Source of the DNA: Thiothrix unzii
Lineage (GTDB): Bacteria; Pseudomonadota; Gammaproteobacteria; Thiotrichales; Thiotrichaceae
Direction of reading: 5' to 3'
NCBI RefSeq assembly: GCF_017901175.1
Contig: NZ_CP072793.1
Coordinates: 2,480,001-2,544,000 of the forward strand
DNA length: 64,000 nucleotides
Under the pieces are notes generated by a model that worked only from the letters and a program-made list of their open reading frames with translations, did no database searches and was not told where the DNA came from. A program made the position numbers and the translations under genes. Numbering within the stretch: position 1 is the first letter of the stretch; each line of letters begins with the position of its first letter. This document shows positions 51,774 through 61,441 of this stretch, piece after piece.

Positions 51774-52729
51774 TGGAATGTCGCATTTGTGGCGCGATTG
51801 ACGAACACCGCACTTATACCGCCAAAGAAATGATGCTCGGAATGCGTGATGAACACCGTTATTTCGAGTGTAAACAGTGCGGCTGCCTGCAAATTGTGAC
51901 GATTCCGCCCGATCTGGCGCGTTATTATCCGGCAGATTATTACTCCTACAGCGATGCGGAAAAATCCGTAAATCCGCTGAAAAAAGCCCTGATCCGAATG
52001 CGCGATACTTGGGCAGCAACGCGGCACTGCCAAATGGGACGTTTGCTGCATTTTGTCAGCCCCAATGACAAACTCACCAGCTTACGTCCGCTCAAGCTCA
52101 CCAAAGGTATGCGGGTGCTGGACGTAGGTTGCGGCGCAGGACACCTATTACTGTCGCTGTATGAAGCGGGCTTTACCCAAGTGCTGGGTATTGACCCGTT
52201 TAACCGCGAAGACATTGCCTACCGCAACGGTTTACGCATTGAAAAGCGCGATATTTTCAGTGAAACCGCGCAGTGGGACGTGGTGATGTTCCACCACTCG
52301 TTTGAGCATTTAGTGGAGCAACAAGCCACTTTGCAACAGGCTTACGACATCCTCAAACCGGGCGGTATGGTGTTATTGCGTGTACCTACGGTATCGTCGT
52401 TTGCTTGGCAGCATTACGGGGTGCATTGGGTGCAACTGGACGCGCCGCGCCATTTATACCTGCATTCCCTGCAAAGCATTCAGATGTTGGCGAAACAAAC
52501 CGGCTTTACACTGGAGCAAACACTTTACGATTCCAATGCCTTCCAGTTTTGGGGAAGCGAGCAGTACGAACAAAATATTCCGCTGCAAGATCCGCGTTCT
52601 TACGCCGTCGCACCGCAAAACGCACCGTTTGATGCGCAACGGATCCGCGATTTCGCCACCCGTGCCAATGAATTAAACGCAGCACAACAAGGCGACCAAG
52701 CTGCATTTTATTTAAGGAAACCGGGATGA
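51773..52729 (+). CDS. SAM-dependent methyltransferase with N-terminal zinc-binding motif
   Basis: 318 aa; ATG overlaps the rfbB stop (TGATG). N-terminal CRICGAIDEHRTY...CKQCGCLQI looks like a four-cysteine zinc site, as in sugar C-methyltransferase-like proteins. SAM motif MRVLDVGCGAGHLLLSL at about 125, then DVVMFHHSFEHLVEQ. Likely methylates a sugar or lipid-linked polymer in the locus; substrate unknown. Confidence 0.85.
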   Translation: MECRICGAIDEHRTYTAKEMMLGMRDEHRYFECKQCGCLQIVTIPPDLARYYPADYYSYSDAEKSVNPLKKALIRMRDTWAATRHCQMGRLLHFVSPNDKLTSLRPLKLTKGMRVLDVGCGAGHLLLSLYEAGFTQVLGIDPFNREDIAYRNGLRIEKRDIFSETAQWDVVMFHHSFEHLVEQQATLQQAYDILKPGGMVLLRVPTVSSFAWQHYGVHWVQLDAPRHLYLHSLQSIQMLAKQTGFTLEQTLYDSNAFQFWGSEQYEQNIPLQDPRSYAVAPQNAPFDAQRIRDFATRANELNAAQQGDQAAFYLRKPG

Positions 52730-53190
52730 ACGCCAAGCCCAAACTCTTGGCAATTTCTTCACCCGGTGGGCATTGGATTCAGCTCACCCGCGTGTGTGCG
52801 CGATTGGAAGACCGTTACCAACTGGTCTACGCGATGCCCAGCACCCGCTTTAATAGTGCCGCTACCCACCAAGGGCATAAACTGTATTCGATTACCGATG
52901 TCAGTGCCGATGATAAATGGCGGTTGATTCCGTGTGCGCTGCAAGTGTTGTGGATTTTGTTAAAAGAGCGTCCAGCAGCGATTATTTCCACGGGGGCAGC
53001 ACCGGGTGCGGTGGCGATTGGTTTAGGCAAACTGTTACGGATTCGCACCATTTGGGTCGATAGCATTGCCAATGTGCGCCAAATCTCACGGGCGGGGCGT
53101 TTAATTCAACACCAAGCGGATGTGTTTTTAACGCAATGGGAACACTTGAGCGATGGGCAACAGGTATTGTTTAAGGGGGCGGTGTTGTGA
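52726..53190 (+). CDS. Alg14/PssD-like glycosyltransferase subunit
   Basis: 154 aa. AISSPGGHWIQLTRV and ISTGAAPGAVAIGLGKLL match the Alg14/PssD acceptor-binding, membrane-anchoring half of split GT28 enzymes. The catalytic half follows immediately with a four-base overlap. Together they transfer a sugar to a lipid-linked intermediate. Confidence 0.88.
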   Translation: MNAKPKLLAISSPGGHWIQLTRVCARLEDRYQLVYAMPSTRFNSAATHQGHKLYSITDVSADDKWRLIPCALQVLWILLKERPAAIISTGAAPGAVAIGLGKLLRIRTIWVDSIANVRQISRAGRLIQHQADVFLTQWEHLSDGQQVLFKGAVL

Positions 53191-53660
53191 TTTTCGTCAC
53201 CGTCGGCACGCAATTTCCGTTTGATCGCCTGATCCGTTACGTGGATGAATGGGTTGGGCAACACGCCGTCAAGGGTATTGCACAAACCGCTGAAGGTGAC
53301 TACCAACCGCAGCATTTACGCGGGGAAGCCTTCATGCCCGCCGAGACGTTTAACCAGCACTTGCAAGCTGCCAGCCTGATTATTTCTCATGCTGGTATGG
53401 GCAATATCATTACCGCACTGGAAAATCGCAAGCCAATTATTGTGATGAATCGTCAGCACGCCCTCGGTGAACACCGCAATGATCACCAATTAGACGGCTT
53501 AAGCTGGATGGGTAAATTGCCCGGTGTTTACACTGCTACCGATCAAGCCGAGTTGTACGCGTTACTGGCACGCCGCCACCAACTCACCCCACCCACTGCA
53601 ACCCCGGATGCACGGCTACAACCCTTAGCGGATTTTATTGATCAGGCGATTCGCCGATGA
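53187..53660 (+). CDS. Alg13/PssE-like glycosyltransferase catalytic subunit
   Basis: 157 aa. FVTVGTQFPFDRLIRYVDEW is the typical N-terminus, and SLIISHAGMGNIITALENRKP plus MNRQHALGEHRNDHQLD is the GT28 C-terminal nucleotide-sugar site. Needs the preceding PssD-like partner. Overlaps the flippase gene by four bases. Confidence 0.88.
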   Translation: MIFVTVGTQFPFDRLIRYVDEWVGQHAVKGIAQTAEGDYQPQHLRGEAFMPAETFNQHLQAASLIISHAGMGNIITALENRKPIIVMNRQHALGEHRNDHQLDGLSWMGKLPGVYTATDQAELYALLARRHQLTPPTATPDARLQPLADFIDQAIRR

Positions 53661-54955
53661 ATCAGCAACCGCGCTCCTTACTCATGATCAGCTTGCTGTC
53701 GACCATCGCACGGTTTGCAGGTGTGGGTTTGAATTTTGCGGTGGCGATTGTCCTCACCCGGCATTTACCGATGGCAGAAGCCGGGATGGTATTTATGCTG
53801 ATGACACTGGTAACAGGTGTGTCTTTATTCAGTCGCTTGGGGGTGGAACAGTGGTTGGTGCGCGATGTGGCACGTTTGCCAGTGGAACAGATGGCGGTGC
53901 AGGCACAACATTTACGCGATGCTTACCGTATGGTGATGGTGAGCAGCGGTATTTTTATGCTGGGGTGGCTAGTCTTTACCCCATTGGTGCAGCACTGGTT
54001 ATTTGATGATTTAATCAAAATCGAAGCGTTATTGCTGGCTGGCACGGGCATTGTTACCTTTAATCTGGTGATGATGAATGCGGCATTCCTTAAGGCAGTG
54101 CGCCACACTTCACCGTCGATTCTGGTGCAAAATTCGTTACCGGCGATTAGCTATATGCTGTTGCTGCTGGTGTTTTGGCAAGGGTTTCAACACGAACAGC
54201 ATTATTTGTGGCTGTATATGGTGTCGTTGGCGTTGGCAGGTATTGCCTCATTTTACTGGTTGCGCCCTTGGTGGCAGCACTTCCAACCCTTATCACCGCC
54301 AAGTTTGACTATCCGTGAAGTCTTGCGACAATCGTTACCGCTGGCTCCGGTGTCGTTCTTTTCGTTTTTAATGTTGTGGGCAGACACCCTAATGACTGGT
54401 TGGCTGCTGAGCAATGAAGATGTGGCGTTATTTACCGTTGCTGCACGTTTGTCATTCGTGAGTTTGTTCTTTCTTGGGGCATTAGACGCAACGATTTACC
54501 CGCGTTTATTGGCTATTCAACAACACCAAGCCGCACGTTTGCCGCGCTTTTTCTGGCAAGCCACTTTATTGGTCGCGGGCGTGTTGGGGATTGTGACCCT
54601 AATCTTATTGCTCATGGGCGAAATCCTGTTGGAAGTGTTTCGCCCGGAATACCGCCAAGCCGCATCAACCCTCGCGCTCTTATTGGTGGCGCAATTGGTG
54701 CGTGCCTTGAGTTTGACTTTCTCGTTTATGTTTATTATCCGCGCACAGGTTAGATTTTTAAACAGCCTACTAATGCTGGCGTTGTTGGTCAATATCGTCG
54801 CAAACCTATTATTGATTCCGCGTTACGGGATTGAAGGGGCGGCAATGGCTACATTGGTGGCAAATTTATTGATGACCGGAGCCATCGCTTTCCTGTTTTT
54901 CCACAAACGCTTATTGCGCGAACCGGAACCGGCTACACAAGGAACACCATGCTAA
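53657..54955 (+). CDS. Wzx-type polysaccharide flippase
   Basis: 432 aa, about twelve to fourteen membrane segments without other domains. N-terminal LLMISLLSTIARFAGVGLNF and repeated FLGALDATIYPRLLAI-type segments fit the MOP/Wzx family. It moves lipid-linked repeat units across the inner membrane. Overlaps the next gene. Confidence 0.85.
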   Translation: MNQQPRSLLMISLLSTIARFAGVGLNFAVAIVLTRHLPMAEAGMVFMLMTLVTGVSLFSRLGVEQWLVRDVARLPVEQMAVQAQHLRDAYRMVMVSSGIFMLGWLVFTPLVQHWLFDDLIKIEALLLAGTGIVTFNLVMMNAAFLKAVRHTSPSILVQNSLPAISYMLLLLVFWQGFQHEQHYLWLYMVSLALAGIASFYWLRPWWQHFQPLSPPSLTIREVLRQSLPLAPVSFFSFLMLWADTLMTGWLLSNEDVALFTVAARLSFVSLFFLGALDATIYPRLLAIQQHQAARLPRFFWQATLLVAGVLGIVTLILLLMGEILLEVFRPEYRQAASTLALLLVAQLVRALSLTFSFMFIIRAQVRFLNSLLMLALLVNIVANLLLIPRYGIEGAAMATLVANLLMTGAIAFLFFHKRLLREPEPATQGTPC

Positions 54956-56202
54956 GACTACTTGCCATTCTGTTCGTTATTGCCATTTTCATCCCGGTAG
55001 AATTTTACGTGATGGCAGGCTCAGTTCGGATTGAACCCTATCGCGTGGTGTTGGGCGTAGCGTTGGTGTACGCGCTGCTTAATTTCAAAATGGTACTGGA
55101 GCGTGCGGATCTGGTTGATATATTGCTCGTGGGTTTATTGGGATTTGCGTTTGCCAGCATTTGGAACAATCACGATCTGCAACAAGCCGTCGAGTCAACC
55201 GGCATCTACGCGATTGAAACCCTCGGCGCGTTTTACCTTGCACGGATGTACCTCAATACGCCGGAAAACTTTTTTCAGATCAATCGCTTGTTTGTTCTGA
55301 TTTTGGCAGGTTTAACCCTCTTTAGTGCTTACGAAGCCTTTGCACAACACCGTTTCTTGCATGAAATTGCCAAAAACATAACCGGGCATGACTCCTTGGA
55401 TTTCCGCTTGTATATGCACTATTACATCCGTAATGGCGTGATGCGGGCGGCGAGTTTGTTTGAACACCCGATTTTGTACGGGTCTTTATTGGCGTTGTGT
55501 TTCCCGTTTGCGTTTTTGTGGTTTAGGCAAACGCGGAGCATTGGCACAGGCAGCAGTGTGGTAGCGTTGATTGCCTCGATGTTACTGACGCTTTCTTCCG
55601 CACCACTGTTGTCGCTGATTTTCCAAGCGGGTATCGCGGTTTTGGTGAAGTTCTGGAATAGCGCACGCCGCTTGTGGATTGCGCTATTGTTCGCAAGTTT
55701 GGCGGGATCATTGCTGATTAATGCATTTTCCAATCGCGGCTTTTTTGGCATTTTGATTTCTTACCTGACCTTTAACCCTAACACGGGCTATTTCCGTCTG
55801 CTGCAATGGGAACACAGCATGGACGATATTGCCGCAAGCCCGATTCTCGGTATCGGCTTGATTGGGCCGGGATTGCACGATTGGACGCGCCCTTATTGGA
55901 TTTCCAGTTGGTTTGGTAACAGCATTGACAGTTTTTGGTTATTACTGGCATTGCAACACGGGCTGTTTGCCGCCGGATTGTTGTTATTCGCCAGTTTGTA
56001 TGCCTCGTTCAATACCCTGAATTTACTGCACAAACACGATGATGATACGCGCTGGATGGTCACTGCATGGCTACTGGCGTTTTTCTCGCTGATTTTGATT
56101 GGCTTTACCGTCGATTATTTTGGCAAGTTGCAACCGATGTTCTTTTTTACCCTTGGCGCAATCAGTTGGGCACGGGATTACTCGCGATGGAATAAACCAT
56201 GA
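54949..56202 (+). CDS. Wzy-like polymerase/O-antigen ligase
   Basis: 417 aa, about ten membrane segments with a large loop holding [20 protein letters not shown] and [14 protein letters not shown], typical of Wzy_C/O-antigen polymerase proteins. It probably polymerises repeat units in the periplasm. Overlaps both neighbours. Confidence 0.82.
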   Translation: MLRLLAILFVIAIFIPVEFYVMAGSVRIEPYRVVLGVALVYALLNFKMVLERADLVDILLVGLLGFAFASIWNNHDLQQAVESTGIYAIETLGAFYLARMYLNTPENFFQINRLFVLILAGLTLFSAYEAFAQHRFLHEIAKNITGHDSLDFRLYMHYYIRNGVMRAASLFEHPILYGSLLALCFPFAFLWFRQTRSIGTGSSVVALIASMLLTLSSAPLLSLIFQAGIAVLVKFWNSARRLWIALLFASLAGSLLINAFSNRGFFGILISYLTFNPNTGYFRLLQWEHSMDDIAASPILGIGLIGPGLHDWTRPYWISSWFGNSIDSFWLLLALQHGLFAAGLLLFASLYASFNTLNLLHKHDDDTRWMVTAWLLAFFSLILIGFTVDYFGKLQPMFFFTLGAISWARDYSRWNKP

Positions 56203-56657
56203 GACTACGATTCGTTAACCAGCGTGTGTTTATGTGGCTAGTATGGCTACGCGACAGCCTGTTATGGCTACGGACTTGGTATTTTCGCACCTTGTACGGG
56301 ATGAAAATTGCCCCGGATGTACGCATCTCGTTTAAAGCCCGTTTGGACAAAACCAACCCACGTTGTCTGGAAATCGGTGAAAAAACTTACGTGGCATTCG
56401 ATGCGATTATCCTTGCCCACGACTACGCCACGCGCCGACACGGTGGTGGTTTTGAGCAAGTTACCCGCATTGGAGCCAATTGTTTTATCGGTTGCGGCTC
56501 GATTATCTTACCGGGTGTGACCATTGGCGATCAGGTGATCGTCGGCGCGGGCAGCGTTGTTACCAAAGATGTGCCAGCAGGTAGCATTGTTGGCGGTAAT
56601 CCAGCCAAAGTGTTACGCAGCGATATTCAAACCATTGCTTACGGGAGATTAGCGTGA
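56199..56657 (+). CDS. Hexapeptide-repeat acyltransferase
   Basis: 152 aa. Left-handed beta-helix pattern: [20 protein letters not shown], then [20 protein letters not shown] and [10 protein letters not shown]. Likely O-acetylates a sugar of the polymer. The N-terminal 25 residues are hydrophobic and may contact the membrane. Confidence 0.85.
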   Translation: MRLRFVNQRVFMWLVWLRDSLLWLRTWYFRTLYGMKIAPDVRISFKARLDKTNPRCLEIGEKTYVAFDAIILAHDYATRRHGGGFEQVTRIGANCFIGCGSIILPGVTIGDQVIVGAGSVVTKDVPAGSIVGGNPAKVLRSDIQTIAYGRLA

Positions 56658-57577
56658 ATTCCCCCGATCTCAGCATTATTTTGGTGTCGTACAATACCGC
56701 CGCCTATATTCGGCGCGCTATCGAATCCGTGCTTCAGGAAACCCGTTTAACCCGCTATGAAATCATCGTGGTCGATAATGCCTCCAGCGATGATTCGGTA
56801 GCCATGATTCGCACCCATTTTCCGCAAGTACACTTAATTGCCGCGCCCGATAACAGCGGATTTGCCGGTGGCGTGCAACAAGGTGCGGCAGTAGCGCGGG
56901 GTAAATACCTGTTATTGCTCAACCCCGACACCGTAATTTTGAATGCTGCGATTGACCGTTTGCTGCATTTTGCGCAATTACACCCTGACAATGGCATTTG
57001 GGGCGGGGTAACACTCAACAACGATCTTACCTTGAACAGCCAGCACGCTTGGGCAAAACCCAGCTTCCTCGATTTATTATTCAGCACATTGGGCTTGAGT
57101 AAGCTGTTTAAAAGTTCCTGCTGGTTTAACCACGCCAATTACGGTTGCTGGCAGCGCGACACCACTAAAGCGGTTGATATTACTTCCGGCTGCTTTTTCC
57201 TCACCACCCGTAAATTGTGGGATCAACTTGGCGGCTTAGATACCGGCTTTTTTATGTATGCCGAAGAAGCTGATTATTGCCTCCGCGCCCAAGCTCTCGG
57301 CTATCAACCGTTGGTCACGCCTGATGCCCGGATTATTCATCACGGCGGTGTTAGCCATAATCGTCTTGCCGCAAAAATGGTGAAACTGTTAACCGGCAAA
57401 GTGGAACTGATTAATCGCCACATTGCCCCCTGGCAGCGTGGGGCGTGCAAAGCCTTGCTGTACGGTTACGTGCTGAATAAATACCTGATGCATTCACTGA
57501 TTCCAAACTCACCACAACGTAGCGAATGGCGCGAAGTTTTTCAGCAACGCACCCGTTGGTTACAAGGATACCACTGA
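56654..57577 (+). CDS. Glycosyltransferase family 2 (WcaA/rhamnosyltransferase-like)
   Basis: 307 aa. Family 2 motifs: [40 protein letters not shown] and LLNPDTVI (DxD-like). C-terminal [20 protein letters not shown] is typical of rhamnosyltransferase-type GT2. Could use the dTDP-rhamnose made here. Overlaps both neighbours. Confidence 0.88.
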   Translation: MNSPDLSIILVSYNTAAYIRRAIESVLQETRLTRYEIIVVDNASSDDSVAMIRTHFPQVHLIAAPDNSGFAGGVQQGAAVARGKYLLLLNPDTVILNAAIDRLLHFAQLHPDNGIWGGVTLNNDLTLNSQHAWAKPSFLDLLFSTLGLSKLFKSSCWFNHANYGCWQRDTTKAVDITSGCFFLTTRKLWDQLGGLDTGFFMYAEEADYCLRAQALGYQPLVTPDARIIHHGGVSHNRLAAKMVKLLTGKVELINRHIAPWQRGACKALLYGYVLNKYLMHSLIPNSPQRSEWREVFQQRTRWLQGYH

Positions 57578-58419
57578 TGGCAACGGTCATTGTTCCCGCA
57601 CATAACGAAGCCACGGTTATCCGCCAGTGTTTAGACAGCTTGGTTAATCAAGCCGGTTTGGATACCCTGATCGTTGCTTGCAATGGTTGCACCGATGACA
57701 CCGCACTGCTGGTGCGCGCCCATTACCCACAAGCCATTTGTCTGGATATTGCCACGCCTTCCAAAGTCAACGCACTCAATGAAGCCGAGCAATACATCAC
57801 CAGTTGGCCGGTGTTTTACATTGATGCAGACACCCGCTTATCCCCCGACGCGATTCAAGTAATTAGCACTGCAATGCAGGACGGTAAAACCTTACTCGCC
57901 GCTCCCGAACCGATGATTGATACGCGCTTGTCGTCTTGGAGTGTGCGCCAGTTTTACCGAGTTTGGCTGCAATTACCCTATATCCGCGATGGCGTGGTAG
58001 CGACATGCAGCTACGTGATTAGCCAAGCCGGACATCAGCGTTTCACGCGATTCCCCAGTGTAATTAATGATGACGGTTTTGTGCGTTGCCAATTTGAGCG
58101 CGGTGAACGCCGTAATATTCCGGGGGCGCAAATTTTTATTAGTGCGCCCCGCAACCTCAGTTCGCTGATTAAAATCAAAACACGCGCACGCCTCGGCAAC
58201 CAACAACTCGCGGCTGCCAAACTGTGTACTTGTGCAGAAAAAAAGCCCTACTCGCGAATTTTGCGTGAAAAATTATTCAGCCGGGAAGCCGTCCCTGTAC
58301 TAATCTATCTAGCGATTACGCTGGTTATCCGTGTGAGGGCCGCATGGCAGTACCGCAATGTACAAACGTACCAATGGGAGAAAGATCAAACCTCCCGCAC
58401 CACCGCAGCCGGTGAGTGA
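57577..58419 (+). CDS. Glycosyltransferase family 2
   Basis: 280 aa from the ATG at 57577 overlapping the previous stop. TVIVPAHNEATVIRQCLDSL, VACNGCTDDTALLV and VFYIDADTRLSPDAI are the GT2 core. A hydrophobic stretch near the C-terminus (AVPVLIYLAITLVIRVRAAW) suggests membrane contact. Last gene of the overlapping run. Confidence 0.87.
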   Translation: MATVIVPAHNEATVIRQCLDSLVNQAGLDTLIVACNGCTDDTALLVRAHYPQAICLDIATPSKVNALNEAEQYITSWPVFYIDADTRLSPDAIQVISTAMQDGKTLLAAPEPMIDTRLSSWSVRQFYRVWLQLPYIRDGVVATCSYVISQAGHQRFTRFPSVINDDGFVRCQFERGERRNIPGAQIFISAPRNLSSLIKIKTRARLGNQQLAAAKLCTCAEKKPYSRILREKLFSREAVPVLIYLAITLVIRVRAAWQYRNVQTYQWEKDQTSRTTAAGE

Positions 58420-58507
58420 TTATTTTAATTGATCGAGAAAATACGACCGTTTGTGTGTTTTTAGCTACAGACAAGCTATAAATGGTCTATATTTAAAAGC
58501 AGTTTTT

Positions 58508-58536
58508 ACAGCCGCCGAGTGTCATAAATCGGCTGT
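58508..58536 (+). terminator. Hairpins in the gap after the overlapping polysaccharide genes
   Basis: ACAGCCG (58508-58514) / CGGCTGT (58530-58536), then ATTTCTACTTTTT. Further small hairpins follow at 58562-58580 (AAGGGATG/CATCCCTT) and 58615-58634 (CTGTTG/CAACAG). The 299-bp gap has no gene. Confidence 0.5.
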
Positions 58537-58718
58537 ATTTCTACTTTTTGTTTAAATAACAAAGGGATGATGCATCCCTTGGCGTAGTTAGTGGCGCGTT
58601 AATACTCACACAAGCTGTTGCTTCCCCACAACAGCCTAGTATGATGTGCGCACTGAACAAAGTGACAATAAAATCCATGATGGCTAAGGCGCGGTCATCA
58701 GCAGAGGATAACGGTTGA

Positions 58719-60119
58719 ATGGAAAACATTAAGGTAGACAAAAAAATCAGCTCAGAGTTCATCTACCGCATTGCGGATACCCTCATTATTTTGGGTATAC
58801 TGATTCTTGCTTCCTTGTACTCCAAAGCATACAACATCGAAGGCTACTGGGCCGCTGGCTTTGGTGCATCGCTGTTGTTCGGCTTTGTAGGACGCTTCAC
58901 CGAAATTTACACCTCTTGGAGTGGTAGACCCTTCCTGCGCGATGAAGTCATTCGCATTATTGTGACTTGGTTAACCACCTTTTTGTTCCTGATCTTTGTC
59001 ATTTTCACCGTAAAAACTTCCGCAGAATTTTCACGTTTCGTGCTGATTAGCTGGTTGGTGGTTACGCCTGCACTGCTGATTCTCAACCGTTATGCCCTAC
59101 GCGCCTTACTCGCCAGCCTCAAGCGGGTAGGCATTAATAACCGCACCATTGCGATTGCGGGGATCACTGAACAAGGAATTCGCTTTGCGCAATCACTGGA
59201 ACGTCAGCCCGACTCAGGCTTCCAGATCGCCGGTTTTTATGATTTAGAAGACAACACCTGCACCACAAAATTGCCCGACTCTTTCGCCTGCATTGGCAAT
59301 CAGGCGGCAATGATCGAAGCAGCACGCAACGGCGAATGGGATCAAATTTATCTCGCACCTAATGCCACCCAACAAAGTGCCTCGTTAGGTCTGATCAATA
59401 AACTATCCGAAAGCATTACCCCTATCCGCTTAATTCCCGATAATTTCATCAACACCCTGATACATACCCGCTATCTGGAAATCGCCGATACACCGGTACT
59501 GTGTATCTACGACTCCCCTTTATCAGCGCAACACGCTTTCATTAAGCGCATCGAAGACGTGTTGGTAGGGCTATTGATTTTAGTGCTGGTCGCGCCGCTG
59601 ATGCTGATCATTGCCACCATTATTAAGCTGACTTCACCCGGCCCTGTACTGTTCAAACAAACACGCCACGGCTTACGCGGGGAAAAGTTCCAAGTGCTAA
59701 AATTCCGCACCATGACCGTGTGTGAGAATGGCAGTGACATTAAACAAGCCACCCGCAACGACCACCGCATTACCCGCATCGGCGCGTTCTTACGCAAAAC
59801 TTCACTGGACGAACTGCCACAGTTTTTGAATGTATTGCAGGGCAATATGTCGATTGTCGGGCCGCGCCCCCACGCTGTTGCCCACAATGAGGAGTACCGC
59901 CAATTGATTCCGGGGTACATGCTGCGCCACTTGATGAAACCGGGCATTACCGGATTAGCGCAAGTCAACGGCTGGCGCGGCGAAACTGATACGCTGTTCA
60001 AGATGCAAAAGCGCGTCGAATATGACATGGAATACATTCATCGTTGGAGCTTAGGACTGGACATTAAAATCATTCTGGTCACTGCATTCAAAACGTTGCA
60101 TGATAAAAATGCATACTAA
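58719..60119 (+). CDS. Undecaprenyl-phosphate glycosyl-1-phosphate transferase (WcaJ-type)
   Basis: 466 aa. Four N-terminal membrane segments, a central CoA-binding-like region (VGINNRTIAIAGITEQGIRF), a fifth membrane helix about 285-305, then the bacterial sugar transferase domain with KFQVLKFRTMTV, LRKTSLDELPQFLNVLQGNM and SIVGPRPHAV. It primes repeat-unit synthesis by adding a sugar phosphate to the lipid carrier. Probably glucose-specific like WcaJ; specificity is inferred. Confidence 0.93.
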   Translation: MENIKVDKKISSEFIYRIADTLIILGILILASLYSKAYNIEGYWAAGFGASLLFGFVGRFTEIYTSWSGRPFLRDEVIRIIVTWLTTFLFLIFVIFTVKTSAEFSRFVLISWLVVTPALLILNRYALRALLASLKRVGINNRTIAIAGITEQGIRFAQSLERQPDSGFQIAGFYDLEDNTCTTKLPDSFACIGNQAAMIEAARNGEWDQIYLAPNATQQSASLGLINKLSESITPIRLIPDNFINTLIHTRYLEIADTPVLCIYDSPLSAQHAFIKRIEDVLVGLLILVLVAPLMLIIATIIKLTSPGPVLFKQTRHGLRGEKFQVLKFRTMTVCENGSDIKQATRNDHRITRIGAFLRKTSLDELPQFLNVLQGNMSIVGPRPHAVAHNEEYRQLIPGYMLRHLMKPGITGLAQVNGWRGETDTLFKMQKRVEYDMEYIHRWSLGLDIKIILVTAFKTLHDKNAY

Positions 60120-60134
60120 CCCCAGCGTGTCGCC

Positions 60135-61259
60135 GTGAAACTGGAGCAACTCACTTTTACCCGCTATATCGCGGCACTGAGCGTGGTCTTTTTTCACTAC
60201 GGCGCACAGATTTTCCCAGCCAATATCCCTTGGTTGAATCCGATCCTTGCCGCTGGCCCGATTGCCGTCAGTTACTTCTATGTGCTTTCCGGGTTCATTA
60301 TGGCAATTGCCTACTACCGCCCTGGCAACACCGCACCCTTTAAAGGCGGACGCTACTGGTTGGCACGCTTTGCCCGCATTTACCCTATTTACGTCTTGGC
60401 ACTGTTACTCATGATTGGGGCAAAAATTAACGGTGCTGGCAGCGACGCACTCACTGTTTCACTCAGTTTGAGCATGTTACAGGCATGGGTTCCCGGTTAT
60501 CCGCTGACCTTAAACGCGCCCGGCTGGTCGATTTCCGTGGAAATGTTTTTCTACCTTTGCTTTCCATTGCTAATGCTGGTGGTTAAACGCCATCACTTGC
60601 CTTGGTTAACGCTGGGCATGGCGGGCTTATGGCTGGTGACGCAAATTCTCCATACCAGCTTGCTAAATACCGCAGGCTATCAAGCTTTTAGCCCGTTGCA
60701 TGACTTTATTTATTACCACCCGGTCATGCATCTCAGCACCTTTTTGATGGGCTTTGTTGCAGGTGTGTGGTTACGTCTTGGCAAGTTTCAGTATTTCGCG
60801 CAAGCTGGTGTCAACGCCATCAGCCTGATAGCCGTGTTAAGTGTTACCCTGCTGCTATTGGCGTGGCGCGAAACCTTCATTAACACAACCGGCATCGCAG
60901 TGGATTACACCAACGGGCTGATTGCACCGCTCTTTATTAGCCTTATTGTGTTACTGGCGATCAATACATCAGCATTGCGCGATTGGCTCAGTCATCAATG
61001 GCTGGTATTACTGGGTGAAGCGAGTTTTTCGCTCTATATCCTGCAAAAACCACTGCACGGCATTTATGAAAGCCTTGTCGGTCGCTGGTTAGACACCGGC
61101 AGTGCGAGCTATTTTTACCTGTTTATCATCCTACTAACTGTCGCAGCTATCGTGTCTTTTCAATGGATTGAGACCCCATTCAGACGCTTTATCAATGCAT
61201 TTGGCAGTTCATCCGATAAATCTGGTGAGAGCCGTCACCGAAAAGGCAGACTTACCTAA
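60135..61259 (+). CDS. Acyltransferase 3 family membrane protein
   Basis: 374 aa with a GTG start (weak ribosome site). About ten membrane helices; motifs RYIAALSVVFFHYGAQIF (catalytic His), FYVLSGFIMAIAYYR and RYWLARFARIYPIY define acyltransferase family 3. It probably transfers acetyl or another acyl group to polymer sugars. Confidence 0.88.
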   Translation: MKLEQLTFTRYIAALSVVFFHYGAQIFPANIPWLNPILAAGPIAVSYFYVLSGFIMAIAYYRPGNTAPFKGGRYWLARFARIYPIYVLALLLMIGAKINGAGSDALTVSLSLSMLQAWVPGYPLTLNAPGWSISVEMFFYLCFPLLMLVVKRHHLPWLTLGMAGLWLVTQILHTSLLNTAGYQAFSPLHDFIYYHPVMHLSTFLMGFVAGVWLRLGKFQYFAQAGVNAISLIAVLSVTLLLLAWRETFINTTGIAVDYTNGLIAPLFISLIVLLAINTSALRDWLSHQWLVLLGEASFSLYILQKPLHGIYESLVGRWLDTGSASYFYLFIILLTVAAIVSFQWIETPFRRFINAFGSSSDKSGESRHRKGRLT

Positions 61260-61332
61260 CAAGCTAATGAACTAGGAAGGCGGAAGTAATGAAATATTCA
61301 GCTCATATTCATCAACAAGATTGTCAGCCAAA

Positions 61333-61348
61333 TGGCACAAGACTTGCT
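61333..61348 (+). promoter_or_regulatory. Sigma-54-type promoter motif before wzc
   Basis: TGGCACAAGACTTGCT matches the -24/-12 consensus TGGCAC-N5-TTGCW, with GG and GC ten bases apart. About 94 bp before the kinase start. The 182-bp gap holds no gene. Confidence 0.5.
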
Positions 61349-61441
61349 ACAATCCTGATTAATGCAACGTTGTTAACTAATTAGATGCTTCCGTGCTGCG
61401 TTAATACTGAAACTTTACCAAATATTTAGACGTACCCGACC

